NCBI RefSeq assembly: GCF_000276665.1
Contig: NW_004955433.1
Span: forward strand, 20,174,371-20,238,370
DNA: 64,000 bases
Direction: 5' to 3'
Source of the DNA: Chinchilla lanigera
Lineage: Eukaryota > Chordata > Mammalia > Rodentia > Chinchillidae
Notes under the pieces: model-generated
Seen by the model: the letters and a program-made list of their open reading frames with translations, nothing else
Database searches by the model: none
Told to the model about the DNA's origin: nothing
Part shown: in pieces, positions 36,830 through 47,480 of the stretch
Layout of the letters: every line of letters begins with the position of its first letter
Numbering within the stretch: the first letter of the stretch is position 1
Position numbers and translations under genes: made by a program

Positions 36830-37690
36830 CATCTTTATCAACAGTCTGGTCTTTTTAGTTCCCTCCAGAATCTCCCATTAATTTAAGCTTACAGATGATA
36901 GGACTTCCATAGCTACCTTCTCCAATCCTTTCCAAAGTCCGCTCTTGGACATGTGCCAAAGGTTTTGAAACCATATTGTCAGGTATACTTATATTCAAAA
37001 CCCTACTTCTCTGGTACAAAAAAGTTTACCTTAGTCACTTTTTTGCTGTTTTGCAAAAGACCTACAACCTACAATTTCAAGGAGGAGAGGTTTATTTGTG
37101 CTCATGATTTTAAAGATTTTGGTCCATAGTTGGCTGGCTCAAACACAAAACCCTCATGGTAGAAGGGCCAGCCCTGCAGGACTGCTGCATGGTAGACAGG
37201 GAGCAGAAAAAAATGGAGACACAATGTTATGGTTTGCGTCTATGTTCCCCCAAAGCCTCATGCAGTCATGGGGCTGGCTTTTAGAGTTGGTGATTGATTG
37301 ATTAATGGTCCAGTGTGGGATTATGGGTGTGGATGCTACATGCCCTTGGGTGGGCAGCCTGCTATTAAAATAAGAGAGGAAAAGAAGCTTACACTTGCTG
37401 ACCCTCCCCATTTAGCTCTTGCTGCTTTTGCTGTCTTCCTTTGCCATGAACTGTTGGCCTCTTCCATGTACCACTCTGCTTTGGAGTCAGCCAAGCATGG
37501 CCTGAAACCTCCACAGACTGTGAGCTAAATAAACCTTTCCTTCCTTAATTCTAGGGGGTCAGCTACCTTGTCTCACCAATGAGATAAAAGTAACCAAGAC
37601 ACACATCCTTTGAGATCACATGCCCATGGACCTGCCTGTTCTGACCAGATCCCACCTTCTATAGTAAGTCAGCTACAGTATTATAGAAAA
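36830..37690 (-). mobile_element. MaLR element (outer): LTR plus some internal sequence, split by a second LTR
   Basis: On the plus strand 36830-37020 resembles MaLR internal sequence in reverse, ending CCCTACTTCTCTGGTAC. That GGTAC word sits where the primer-binding site of ERVL-type elements is expected. The LTR then follows: TTAGTCACTTTTTTGCTG, GGAGGAGAGGTTTATTTGTG, GGTCCATAGTTGGCTGGCTC. The inner LTR interrupts at about 37224, and ACATGCCCATGGACCTGCC resumes at 37618. Confidence 0.65.
37220..37606 (+). mobile_element. MaLR LTR (inner)
   Basis: The LTR is 37225-37601, from TGTTATGGTTTGCGTCTATG to AACCAAGACA, with GAGCTAAATAAACC near 37521. Flanks CACAA (37220-37224) and CACAT (37602-37606) form a target-site duplication with one mismatch. 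It belongs to the same subfamily as the LTRs at 4010 and 21241. Short frames inside are repeat-derived. Confidence 0.88.
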
Positions 37691-37704
37691 TGCCTCCCAG
37701 GGGG

Positions 37705-38066
37705 TGTTGGTTGTCTGGCAATGTGAACCTCTAGGATACTCCAGTTTCTGTTCTTCTGTTGCCCAAGGAATCTCCTGTTTATTTCAGTTTCTGATACATT
37801 TGCTTCCCAGAAAGGGTTGGTTCCTGGGATGCACATTGTAAAAGTCAATCCCCAAATGACAAACCACTGTGCCTCTGTACTTCTCCTCTGACACTCCATA
37901 AAAACCTCTCTCCCTGAGGCTTCTGGGACTGACATTTTCAGGAATTATCCCACTTGGGTCCACTCACGTAATAAAGTTGATTCTTGCCTCCAAACCTCGG
38001 TGTCATTCGGTTCTCGGTCAGAACTTTGCTGTTACGATTGTTCCCCCCCCCCCCGATCCAGTAACA
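37705..38066 (+). mobile_element. Endogenous retrovirus solo LTR
   Basis: An LTR-like promoter layout is visible. It runs from TGTTGGTTGTCTGGCAATG at 37705 to GATCCAGTAACA at 38066. ATAAAAA (37898-37904) is the likely TATA box and AATAAA lies at 37970-37975, 66 bases downstream. A GT-rich TCATTCGGTTCTCGGTC segment follows. Twelve C occupy 38043-38054. No primer-binding site, coding region or clear duplication was found. The class (perhaps class I) and the exact left border are uncertain. Confidence 0.6.
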
Positions 38067-38614
38067 TCCCAAACGCTCCACTTCTGAATACTTTGGGCTG
38101 GGAGGGGACATCTAGATCTAAAGTTTATCAAACTATAATTGATTAATTTTTTGAGTCTCAGTATAGACGAGTCCAAGTGTTAAATCAGCCCCACACTTTT
38201 TGGAAATTTATCTTCAGGGGCACAAGCAGATTCTTACAGAACATGTTGCTTCTCGTACAGGAAGGTGGAAATAAATTATGTTAAATTAATCCAGTTGTTC
38301 TTAGCAAGCTCTGCCCTTAAGAAAAAAGAAAAATCTTTTTAGCCAAATTTTAGCCTGATGGAGATTTCTCATAGCCATCTTGATCCAGGGAAATGTCTAA
38401 CTCCACAGAGATTCAACCTTCCATTCGGGAGAATGAAATTGCCCAAGTTTAGACCATATGAATCATCCTGTCACACCTGAGGGGTGGGAACTTGGGGGGT
38501 GCTGAGAAACACTGTCAAAATTCATGGTTCAAAGACAAATGCTAAGTAAAAGACTGAGGGTTAAGACTTGTTCTATAGAACCTATAAATCCTATACTTAT
38601 GGATAAGAAGTAAA
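38067..38614. other. Unassigned sequence
   Basis: Between an ERV LTR and an L1M. I recognise neither retroviral internal sequence nor a gene. Confidence 0.5.
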
Positions 38615-39993
38615 TATTGTGAAGGCATCAGTTCTTCCCAAAATGGTGTATAAATGTAATGGGATCCCAACACAAATTCTACTGCAAACTATAGGATTTA
38701 ATTATTGGAATAGTGATTCTAAATTTTATATGGAGAGGCAAATAATCCCAAAATACAAGTAATTAAAGGAGAAGAATGAAGGCACAGGACTGACATTACC
38801 AGATTTTAAGGGTTATAAAGTGGAAGTAATATAGTTTAACATAGAAAAAAGAATAAGTAAACAGATCAATGCAACATAGTAGAATACAGAAGTAGGTCAA
38901 CTAATTCTTCATAAGAAGAAGAAGAAGGTGATGCAATTGAGAAAGAAATGATTTTCTTAATAAATAGTGCTGAATATCTAAGCGTTCACGTAAAATACAG
39001 CTCGAGGCTTAGAATATACTACTTTTTCGAAAAATAAATTCACAATACATAATAAACGTGAATGTGAAATACAATAAAACATCTAATAGATTACATAGGG
39101 AAAAAGTCTAGTTTTCCTTGGATTTGACAATACCTTTCTTAATAAAACACTAAGGCATGATCTGTTAAAAAATTGAAAATCTGCAGTTAAATAAAATTAT
39201 GTTTATTTTCTGTAGAAGATACTGTGAAAAGAATTGGAAGACAAGCCACAGTTTGAAAGAATATGTTCTATTTCTAAAAAAAAATTCTGATGAACATCAG
39301 TAATCAAAATATTCAATGAATTCTTAGAACTCCACATTAAGAAAGATACAATTCCATATAAAATATGAACATAAGTCTTGAATGGCCACCTCATCAAAGA
39401 AGGTATAACCATGGTACATAAATGTATGAAAAGATACTTATATTACATCAGGATAATGCAAATTAAAATAAAATTTGCTACTTCTATTTAATGCTGATGG
39501 GACTGTGGAGCAATGGGACTCACTTATTGTTGGTGGGATAAAATGATGATACAGTATCTTTGGAGAACATTTCGGAGAGTCATACAAAACCACACATAGT
39601 CTTCCTAGGAAATCCAGGAATATACTCCTTGGTATTTACCCAAGGGAAGTAAAAATTCATGTCCCCAGAGAAACATGAAATTGGTGCTCAGAGCAGATTA
39701 ATTTATGATTTCCAAAACTTACAAGCTACCAAGACATGGTTTGTAGATGAGTAAAAACATTCAGCATACCCGGAAAATCATATATCATTTTGTTCTGAGA
39801 AGAAATGTTACTAAGTTATATAAATATATTGAGGAAATATAATGTACATTCATAAGAGAAAGAACTTAATCCTAAAAGATACATATTAAATGACATGACA
39901 TTTTAGAAGAGTCAAATCTATGAAGACATTAGAAAGACCAGTGGTTACCAAGGGTTAGGGAAGAGGGAGGAATAAACTGATATAAGGCCGGAT

Positions 39994-40129
39994 AAGAATG
40001 CACCCTTTGGGGCTGGGGATTTAGCTCAGCAGCAAAAAGCGCCTGCCTGGCAAGCACAAGGTCGTGAGTTCGGTTCCCGGTACCGGAGAAAAACCAAAAA
40101 AAAAAAAAAAAAAAAAGAATGCACCCTTT
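39994..40129 (+). mobile_element. ID SINE with 15-bp target-site duplication
   Basis: The body at 40009-40114 starts GGGGCTGGGGATTTAGCTCA, keeps GCCTGCCTGGCAAGCACAAG, GAGTTCGGTTCCCGGTACCG, and ends in a long A run. AAGAATGCACCCTTT is duplicated perfectly at 39994-40008 and 40115-40129, inside the L1M 3' UTR. Confidence 0.96.
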
Positions 40130-40138
40130 AAGACATAA

Positions 40139-40254
40139 CAATAGTAGAAATGATTTTTTTGTTTTTTGTACTGGGAATCAAACTCAGGATCCTGCGCTTG
40201 CCAGGCAGGTGCTGTGACACTGATCTATATATCCTTGACCCTTTTCAATAGTAG
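40139..40254 (-). mobile_element. Older ID SINE, opposite orientation
   Basis: The plus strand reads TTTTTTGTACTGGGAATCAA, GGATCCTGCGCTTGCCAGGC, GATCTATATATCCTTGACCC. The body is about 40148-40245. CAATAGTAG is repeated at 40139-40147 and 40246-40254. It is more diverged than the neighbour 30 bases to its left. Confidence 0.88.
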
Positions 40255-40774
40255 TTACATGTTATTATACCTTTGTTTGCACTAATAGAACTTAGTACAC
40301 AAAAATGAACCTTACTGTAAACTGTAGAATTTAGTTGATAGTGATATATCAATACCAGTTCATTAATTTTAACAAATCTACTGCTCTAATGAGGAATGGT
40401 GATTGTGAGTGAGGCTGAATATATTTTGGGTAGGGGTTATACAAGAACGGTTTCTAATCTCTTGTAAATTTTGTTGCAAACTTAAAACAGGTCTGAACAA
40501 TTAAAATTTTTAAAACATGCATGTGTGTATTTGCACACATCACATTGTGTGTATGCTATATGTAGAGAGAACCATGGAGAGATATATCAAGACCAAGAGG
40601 AAGAGAGACTCAAGCATCTGAGAATGTCATACTTGGTTAATGAAGATCATTGAAAATGCTTTGTAGTTGATCGTTTACAATAGCGTAAAAATGTGCTGAC
40701 AGAACATAGGAAGCAATCATGTACCAACTTACTCCTCCTGAAGTCATGTGATCTTTCCCAAAAATGTATTTTTC

Positions 40775-40908
40775 TGAAAACAATCAATTTTTTTTTTGTT
40801 TTGTTTTTGTTTTTTTCTCCGGTACCAGGAACTGAACTCACGACCTTGCGCTTGCCAGGCAGGCGCTTTGCCGCTGAGCTAAATCCCCAGCCCCTTGAAA
40901 ACAATCAA
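40775..40908 (-). mobile_element. ID SINE, young-looking, with 13-bp target-site duplication
   Basis: On the plus strand: T-rich tail with GTTTTG units, TCCGGTACCAGGAACTGAAC, GACCTTGCGCTTGCCAGGCA, GCCGCTGAGCTAAATCCCCA. The body is 40788-40895. TGAAAACAATCAA is duplicated at 40775-40787 and 40896-40908. Open frames through it on both strands are SINE-derived. Confidence 0.95.
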
Positions 40909-41189
40909 ATTTCAATATGCCATTTAATGTTAGGTTCAGATGCCAACTCTAAAACATATTCTTGGTTTCGTCTTTGGTAATAGGTTTTTCTTGCTCTGGT
41001 CTTGCTCTAATTATACTAGTCCTGTTCCAAAGAAGTTTAGTGAAAATCAAAATGAACTGCAGTTTTGGCAGTTTTATATGCTGTTCATATATATTTTATA
41101 TATGATTATATGGCTATGTTATATATAATGTTTACATAATTTATTTCTCTATTGTAATAAATATTCTACTGTGCTAGAATTGATGTTGC

Positions 41190-41310
41190 TTCTATATTTG
41201 TCTTTCTCACTAGACTTGTAAGGCTTTATGGGATAATAGTCATTTTTTCTTCTTCCAGTTGCATTTAAGGAGAGCACAATATCATAAAATATGATTGTAT
41301 TTGATGAACT
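41190..41310 (+). mobile_element. Possible L2 3' end fragment
   Basis: TTGTCTTTCTCACTAGACTT followed by GTAAGGCTTTATGGGATAAT parallels the L2 3' segment 'TGTCT..CCCACTAGACTGTAAGCTCC..GAGGGCAGGG'. The match is short and diverged. Confidence 0.45.
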
Positions 41311-41552
41311 ATAATAGTTTACAAACAGCTTACATGTACATTAGGTGTTTGTCATTCTCCACTTGATATTACACTCAGTGGAATATGTGCCATTATTTTA
41401 ATAGTATTGATAGCTTTCCTGTGGTCATAGCAACCTTTTATAAATCTAATGGAAGGGCTATGATTCAATCTCATATTGCCAGAGCCCAAGTTCAGTGTAT
41501 GTTTGCTTATGCCATGCGTATTTCAATGTTTGCTTTCTGAGTAAATCCACAT

Positions 41553-41598
41553 TATATATATAACATATATATATAACATATATATATATATATATAAT
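41553..41598. repeat. (TA)n-rich simple repeat
   Basis: Forty-six bases of alternating TA with two AAC interruptions. It is self-complementary and probably length-variable. Confidence 0.9.
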
Positions 41599-42512
41599 GT
41601 ATAATTAAATGTAAGTATTGGAAATTTGAAAGAATATGTACAGCAATTTTCTAAGAAAAATAGATAACTCGAACATTTTTGGAACAGGGACCATGCTTTT
41701 AGACATAAATGTATTATATTAATAGACACTGGTGGGATTGTGGAATGGTCCTAGCTTCTGTAATGTTCACTTTTCTTGGGTTTAATTATACATGGAAAAT
41801 GCAAATCACATCTTTCTGAATGTACACAGATTCCACAAGAAAACACAAGTGCATTTTCAAGAGCGATTTTAATTTTCCTTCTTTTCATCCTAATTGACAA
41901 CATTCATAGAAGGAGCACAGTTTGAGCAGGAAAAAAAATGCAGAAAAATTAAACAAAAAGACATTCTGAACTGTATGATGCATCTCTTCTTTCATTAAGA
42001 GACTGAAATATTGTCAGTGCCCTTTATGGTCTTAATTAAGTATGTCAGTATAATACTTAATTGAGAGCAATATGTAAATGATTGTTTCTTCGGAAGGCCA
42101 AAGCTAAGTAAACACAGCATTCTGCAAGTAAACATGTGATTAAATATCTATGCCAAAGTCTTGTGCAGATTAAGGGAGAAGGTGCTTTTTATCAAAATCT
42201 GCTCCCACCATTTTCATGGTTAAGAATCTGTATGAAAAAATGCTAGGAAGTCATCACTTTTTATTTAATATCAACACACAATGCTTTTTCTTGAAGCAAA
42301 TTAATGTGACTGATCCCAGTGGCCAGCTTATTCCACATCTGTTGTTTGTTGTAGGAGGGAATGCATCATATTTCTAGACACTCAGAACAAGTCAACATAG
42401 AAGTTAATAAAAGATTGAGAGGATGGGCGATATCCTCATTAACTATCTACTGCATTTCTCTGATTTTATCCTATGGATATAATAATCTTTTACTGACATA
42501 CCTTTTCCCTTT
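41599..42512. other. Unassigned sequence
   Basis: No repeat or exon recognised. The part at about 42090-42250 is less AT-rich and repeat-free, but I see nothing specific in it. Confidence 0.5.
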
Positions 42513-42904
42513 TGTTATAGTTTGGCTGTATCGTGTGCCCCGAAGTTTCATGGTTAAAATCTTGGCAACTAGCTATGGCACAGTTAAGAGGTAGAAGAAA
42601 CATTAACAGGAGGTGGAGCCTAGAGAGAAGTTTTAAGTCATTCGGAGCATGACTTTGAAGGGGATTGTGGGAACACAGCCTCTTTATTTTTCCCTCTGTC
42701 ATACAAAGTCATGAGGACAGCAGCTTTGATTTAGCAGTCACTCATTTCCTGCCATGACGTGGTGCCTTCTCAGATAGGCCCAACAGCAACAAGGTCAACT
42801 AACCACGGCCTAAACCTTCCCAAGCTGTGAGCCAAAATAAATCTTTCCTTTTTATGAATTATTTATCTCAGAAATTTGGTATAGTAACAGAAAAGCTGAC
42901 TACC
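42513..42904 (+). mobile_element. MaLR LTR
   Basis: It starts TGTTATAGTTTGGCTGTATC. GAGGTGGAGCCTAGAGAG lies near 42610, the signal block GAGCCAAAATAAATCTTTCC near 42831, and it ends around GAAAAGCTGACTACCA. It differs from the 4010/21241/37225 subfamily in its middle. No clear target-site duplication was found. Confidence 0.82.
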
Positions 42905-43904
42905 AGACCCAATCTGATCCTTTAAATTTCATTCATTTTCTGCCTCTGTGATGGTTTATGATGATTTCTTAGATCTGCCAGAGATAAATTCTCACTCTCT
43001 ATAACTTATTTTAGTCTAGTTAATGTAATACAGTGTCATTAATTTGCTCTATAGTATGATCTTCAACTTCTCTGTGTTCATTCATAAACTTGTGATTTAG
43101 CATGGTGAATCCACTGTTATTCATACTTTATGGCCTGTTCTCCCAGTCCCTTTGAATCTCAGTAAGTATGTGATGGATGCCACCAATAAAATTTCTTTTG
43201 CATGATACATTTATTGCTAAGTTTATGAGATATATTGTTCATAAGGTTCATATTACATGTTGTTTTCAGAAGATATTCACATATTCATTACACAATATCT
43301 TTAACAAGAATGAAGAGGTTTTCTAATTATGCAGGGATAGACAGATATGCTTTTGACCTTATATATCTTAAATAGTTGATGACAATTTGTACATAACATT
43401 TCTAACTTTTCATATGATACTTACCCAATCTTTTCTTCATCAGTAAAGATAATTCTGAAATGATCATCCCCTTGTGAACTTGATGAGGGTCAGTTGAAAA
43501 AGAAATAGTAATTACTTCCCCTGTAATTATAAAATGATATGCTCCTTTATAACTTCACATAAAGATGAACTTGTATGTTAATATTAAATGTTAATTATTA
43601 TTTGCAGATTTTTATGAATTTCAGATTCTCTTTAACAGGCATAGTTACTTCATTATTTTCAGCCTGGTAGAAAAATACTAATTTCTACAATAGCTCCAGG
43701 TTCTTTAATCTGACTGGGGGATTCTTTCACCTGTAAGCCTTAGTGGACAAACTTTCTTAATCTTTGTTACTCTTTCCATCATTCTTTACCCTTATCACAC
43801 AATTTCTATTGAAGCACCATAAGTAGCACATTTCTTTTAACAACAGTCTTCTCTTACAGTCCCAAACATTAAGGTAAATAGCCTTCATTTACACTCTAAC
43901 AATA
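42905..43904. other. Unassigned AT-rich sequence
   Basis: No confident repeat or exon. Confidence 0.55.
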
Positions 43905-43990
43905 CATTATTTAGTCTTTATTATCATTCATTAACTCTTTCACGCAACAAATGCTTATTGAACACTTCCTTTACTTTTGAAACTAAGGAT
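43905..43990 (+). mobile_element. Possible MIR or L2 fragment
   Basis: CATTCATTAACTCTTTCACG followed by CAACAAATGCTTATTGAACA resembles the common 'TTCATTCAACAAATATTTATTGAGCAC' word of mammalian MIR/L2 copies. The support is short. Confidence 0.4.
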
Positions 43991-43997
43991 CTATGTT

Positions 43998-44345
43998 ACT
44001 CATTTTTCTGTCACTTTAGAGAAATACTTGAGATAATCAACTAATAAAGAGTAAATGCTCATTTGAATTCAAAGTTTTGGAGGTTCCAGTCCTTGACTGA
44101 TTATCCCCATAGTTTTGGGCCTGTGGCAGGTCAGCGCATCATGATGGGAGGATGTGGAGTGCAATGCTGCTTATCTTGCAACCAATAAGCAAAAGAGCAG
44201 AAGGGAGCATCTAAGATCCAGATCTCTTTGGCAGCAACCCCCACGACCTCTTCCTAGGCTCCACCTCTGAAAGGCTCCACCAACTTTCAATAGCTCCTCT
44301 CAGAAGATCAAGTCTTTAACTTTGGATTTTAGGGTTTATTCAAGA
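43998..44345 (-). mobile_element. MaLR LTR, minus orientation
   Basis: The complement of a MaLR LTR: TTTCTGTCACTTTAGAGAAA, TTTTGGAGGTTCCAGTCCTT, TTTTGGGCCTGTGGCAGGTC, GCGCATCATGATGGGAGGA, ACGACCTCTTCCTAGGCTCC, ACCTCTGAAAGGCTCCACC. It is the uninterrupted counterpart of the outer LTRs at 3800 and 36830, though diverged at its 5' end. Confidence 0.75.
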
Positions 44346-44721
44346 CCCAAAATGTACCAGGTTACTATGGCATGCAATTGTGTGCATGTGTATTTCCTCC
44401 AGGGTTGAGTTCAATATAGGAATTCTTTCTCGACCCACTTCAAACAAAGTAATGCAGATGCATTTCCCTCCTTATACTCTGAACAGACTTCAGAGACAAT
44501 GGCTATATTTTTATTATACTCTGAGTACCTAGAGCTGGGGAAAAGAGATACTGAATAAATTTTTGACTTAGTGGATATCAAAATAAATACAGAATTTTAG
44601 TTTCAGAATCTAGCAACTAGAAAATATTTTGTAGACTTCTCAATTACCAGACTTCATTGAGTTGGAAATAAATATTACATCTTATTGTGATGCAATGTTC
44701 TGCATAAAGTTAGAGTTCTCT
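44346..44721. other. Unassigned sequence
   Basis: No repeat or exon recognised. Confidence 0.55.
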
Positions 44722-44845
44722 AAATGCCCTTGATTTGGGGGCTGGGGATTTAGCTCAGCGGCACAGCACCTGCCTGGCAAGCACAAGTTCAATTCCCGGT
44801 ACCAGAAAAAAAAAAATAAAAACAAAAATAAAATGTCCTTGATTA
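44722..44845 (+). mobile_element. ID SINE with target-site duplication
   Basis: The body at 44737-44830 has GGGGCTGGGGATTTAGCTCA, GCACCTGCCTGGCAAGCACA, AGTTCAATTCCCGGTACCAG and an A-rich tail. It lacks the GGTCGTG stretch before the B box. The flanks AAATGCCCTTGATTT (44722-44736) and AAATGTCCTTGATTA (44831-44845) match at 13 of 15 positions. Confidence 0.93.
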
Positions 44846-45790
44846 AATGAAGGCCATTATGAATTTGTCTGTATTCAACCAGGTACAGGAATGAGTGTCA
44901 CACCGGTAAAATTGTTATGTATCACTAATTCTCTGTTCTGGGTACGTCCTGCTTTGCATTTACACATAGCTTAACCACCATGTTGTCAGCTCCGTGACAG
45001 TAACACCCTCCTCAGTTCCATGTCAAGGATGAACATTCGTGTGAATAATACAGTCCTGCAAGCACCATATACAAAGTTCCCAAATTCTTGTTTAATTTTT
45101 TAACATGTTTCCCTGTCATTACATTCTTATCCCAATAATTAATAATATCAAAAGCCAATCATCCAATATCTGGAGGATATTAAAGATGTCTCTTAAGAGC
45201 CCAAAATTGAAAAGATTGAAATTATTCTCTCTTTGAAAGCCAGGAGCATGTCTTTTGTACCAGTTACAATAAGAGCCCAGGGAGCAAGCATTTGGGCTGG
45301 TAATGGAACATAGCACAAAAGTTTGTAGGAGGTTAGCAATGCCCATGGCTCAGTGTTCCATATACTGCCAAGTGGGTACCAAGATGCTTTACGCTAGAGA
45401 AGAGTGGCATGCAGAGAAATTGGAAAGAGATCTAAGACAATTTTGATTGGATTTAAAACCTAGTGAAACTGTAAGTAGATTTATTTTATTTTATTGAACA
45501 TTTAAAGAATTACAATCCTCTCCAAGTTATAACATGTATGATATTAGAATAATATCTTAGAATATTTTAATTTATTATTATTGATGTTATTATTATTATT
45601 TGCTTTATGATTACTTTTACAGGTTTATGTTTCCCTACTGTCCTAAAAGTAATTTTTATATAACCTAAAACACATAAAAAGATACGTTTCTCTATAATTT
45701 TACATATGAAGAAAGCTAACATTCAATGGGTGAAATATAGCATGTAATATACTATGGCAGTAATATTGTCTAGAAGATCTAACTCTCATT
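44846..45790. other. Unassigned sequence
   Basis: No confident repeat. A short (ATT)n-like patch lies at 45575-45600. Confidence 0.55.
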
Positions 45791-45975
45791 TTCCAACACT
45801 CTTTTTTTTTTTTTTTTTGTCATTTTGAGACATGGTCTCACTATGCAGTTCTGGCTGGCCTTGAGCTCACTTTGTAGCCCAGGCTAGTCTCGAACTCACA
45901 ATGGTCCTCCTGTCTCAGCCTCCTCATTGCTGGGATTACAAGCATGTGCCACCACACCTGGCTTCTCCAACTGTC
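45791..45975 (-). mobile_element. B1 SINE with target-site duplication
   Basis: On the plus strand: T run, TTTGAGACATGGTCTCACTA, CTTTGTAGCCCAGGCTAGTC, TTGCTGGGATTACAAGCATG, CCACCACACCTGGC. The body is about 45803-45963. The flanks TTCCAACACTCT and CTCCAACTGTCT are a decayed duplication. It lies directly against the open frame described next. Confidence 0.93.
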
Positions 45976-46255
45976 TTATCTTGTGTCTACTTCTGCTTAA
46001 GAGACTGAAGAACTTCCAAGTCCACAACTTCATCCTCTCTGCAGCCAGATATATTGGTTACATAGTTCTCTACCACTGTAGTCGCCAGTGTGGATTCTAG
46101 AGAAATGTCCTTGAGCTTCAATTCTATCTTTTCCATTGAGTAGTAATATAATTTTAGATTCCAAATGATTTCATTGTATTTCAGTTTCTTCTTCTGTTGA
46201 ATCAACATGGTCCACCTTTCTAACATATGATTACAGAGAGATTCTAAATTTTTTT
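45976..46255 (-). other. Unexplained open frame, protein-like (pseudogene or exon fragment?)
   Basis: A minus-strand frame is open for about 88 codons, from just after a TAA at 46254-46256 to a TAG at 45984-45986. There is an ATG at 46224-46226. The peptide is charged, Lys/Glu/Leu-rich and helix-like. It contains the words MLERWTMLIQQKKKL and YSMEKIELKLKDISLE, then STLATTVVENYVTNISG and DEVVDLEVLQSLKQK. It does not derive from any repeat I know. I do not recognise a parent gene. A truncated processed pseudogene, a coiled-coil or spectrin-like exon relic, and chance are all possible. A B1 SINE adjoins its 3' side. Confidence 0.35.
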
Positions 46256-46984
46256 ATGTGTAAATTCCCTGCATATAGTAAGGACCCATTAGTATGGCAT
46301 TATTTTTTACTTTTCCTTCTGATGTTATTCTGGTATGCAGAATGGAATTGAAAGCCTTGACATTAAGATAGCATTTACTTTCCTAATGAAAAGAAAATTT
46401 GTGGTAGGTTCTAGCTGACCTTTATCACAGCTACCATGAAATTTGAAATGTTGCTACAGATGGAACGCAAAATATGAACAGCCTATGAAATTGTAAGCAT
46501 TGGGGGAAAGTTCAATTGAACTGGAGAAAAGTAGAATTTGATATCAAATTACTGCTGGGTTGAAATCAATAATCATCTGTTTCCTGCTATGTACTGAAGT
46601 GACTGGTAACTACTTTTATATTCACTAAAACCTAAATTATTCCTTATGCCCATCTTCGCAGAATTGCCCTGACAACTAATTGTTACTACTAGAATTATAT
46701 AATATGTTCTCCACATATCAAATTGATCTAGAGACAGATCACATATAATGGAAAATTTCAAACATGGCTTCTAGAAAATGTAGGGTTTTGGGTCAAAGGA
46801 CTTTATTCCACAGTTAACATTTTGTAAGATCACAGACTTGTCTATGGCATTAAATTAATTGCTCAAATGGTATTTGCTGAGGCAACTTTATTTCTAATCA
46901 CTGATTATCTTGGCACTTTTAGAAATAAACTTGTTTGCTTAAAGACAATTTCACAATATTAACATATTTGTGGTGGTGTAGATT
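46256..46984. other. Unassigned sequence
   Basis: No repeat or exon recognised. Confidence 0.55.
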
Positions 46985-47480
46985 TGGTACTTGTAGTCAG
47001 TTTCCAAGATGATTATCTTCCTCCCATTGTTCCTAGGTTTATTTAGGTCCCTTCTGCACTGGAGAGTTGATGGACTCCATGATATATGGGATACAGCAAA
47101 AACCGACAGCTTGACAGTTCTGAGATTAGCCTGTAAATGTCTAGTTTCTCTCTTGTTTTCACCGCTCTTGTCTCTCAGATCACTTACTCTGGGTGAGGCC
47201 AATTGCCATGTTGTTAGGACACTGAGGCTACCTATGGAGAAGCTCTCATGGCAAAGAAGAGAGGTCAACAGCCAAAAGTCAGTGCCAAACTGAAATTTTG
47301 CCCGCTACCACTTGAACAAAGTTGGCGATCAATTCTCCAGCTCAAATTGAACACTGAGAGGACTGTAGCTCCAAGAAGCATCTGAGTCATGACCTGTTGG
47401 AAACATACTAAAACAAAACTACTTAAATGAGCCATTCTCAGATTCTGAGGTAGATACTGATTATTTTAGACTACTAAGAC
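46985..47480 (+). mobile_element. MLT1-type MaLR LTR
   Basis: Characteristic MLT1 words occur in order: TCTCTCAGATCACTTACTCT, GGGTGAGGCCAATTGCCATG, TTGTTAGGACACTGAGGCTA, CCTATGGAGAAGCTCTCATG, GTCAACAGCCAAAAGTCAGT. A diverged 3' part follows. Overlapping frames of 105 and 94 codons on opposite strands arise from this LTR. Confidence 0.75.

Larger units (their letters stand above)
38615..40525 (+). mobile_element. L1M element: ORF2 C-terminal part and full 3' UTR
   Basis: It can be followed for 1.9 kb. Early words include GTATAAATGTAATGGGATCC, TTTTATATGGAGAGGCAAAT and GACTGACATTACCAGATTT. Later ones are GTTGGTGGGATAAAATGATG (39531), AGACCAGTGGTTACCAAGGG, GTAAACTGTAGAATTTAGTT, TTAATTTTAACAAATCTACT and TTGTTGCAAACTTAAAACAG. 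It ends in an A/T-rich close near 40520. The reading frame is destroyed. Two ID SINEs sit in its 3' UTR. Confidence 0.85.

Noticed and set aside
38067..38614. Retroviral internal region following the LTR at 37705
   Set aside because: No primer-binding site, reading frame or retroviral motif follows the LTR. It is better read as a solo LTR next to unassigned DNA.
46951..47293. 105-codon and 94-codon frames on opposite strands
   Set aside because: The DNA follows the MLT1 LTR pattern, so they are incidental.
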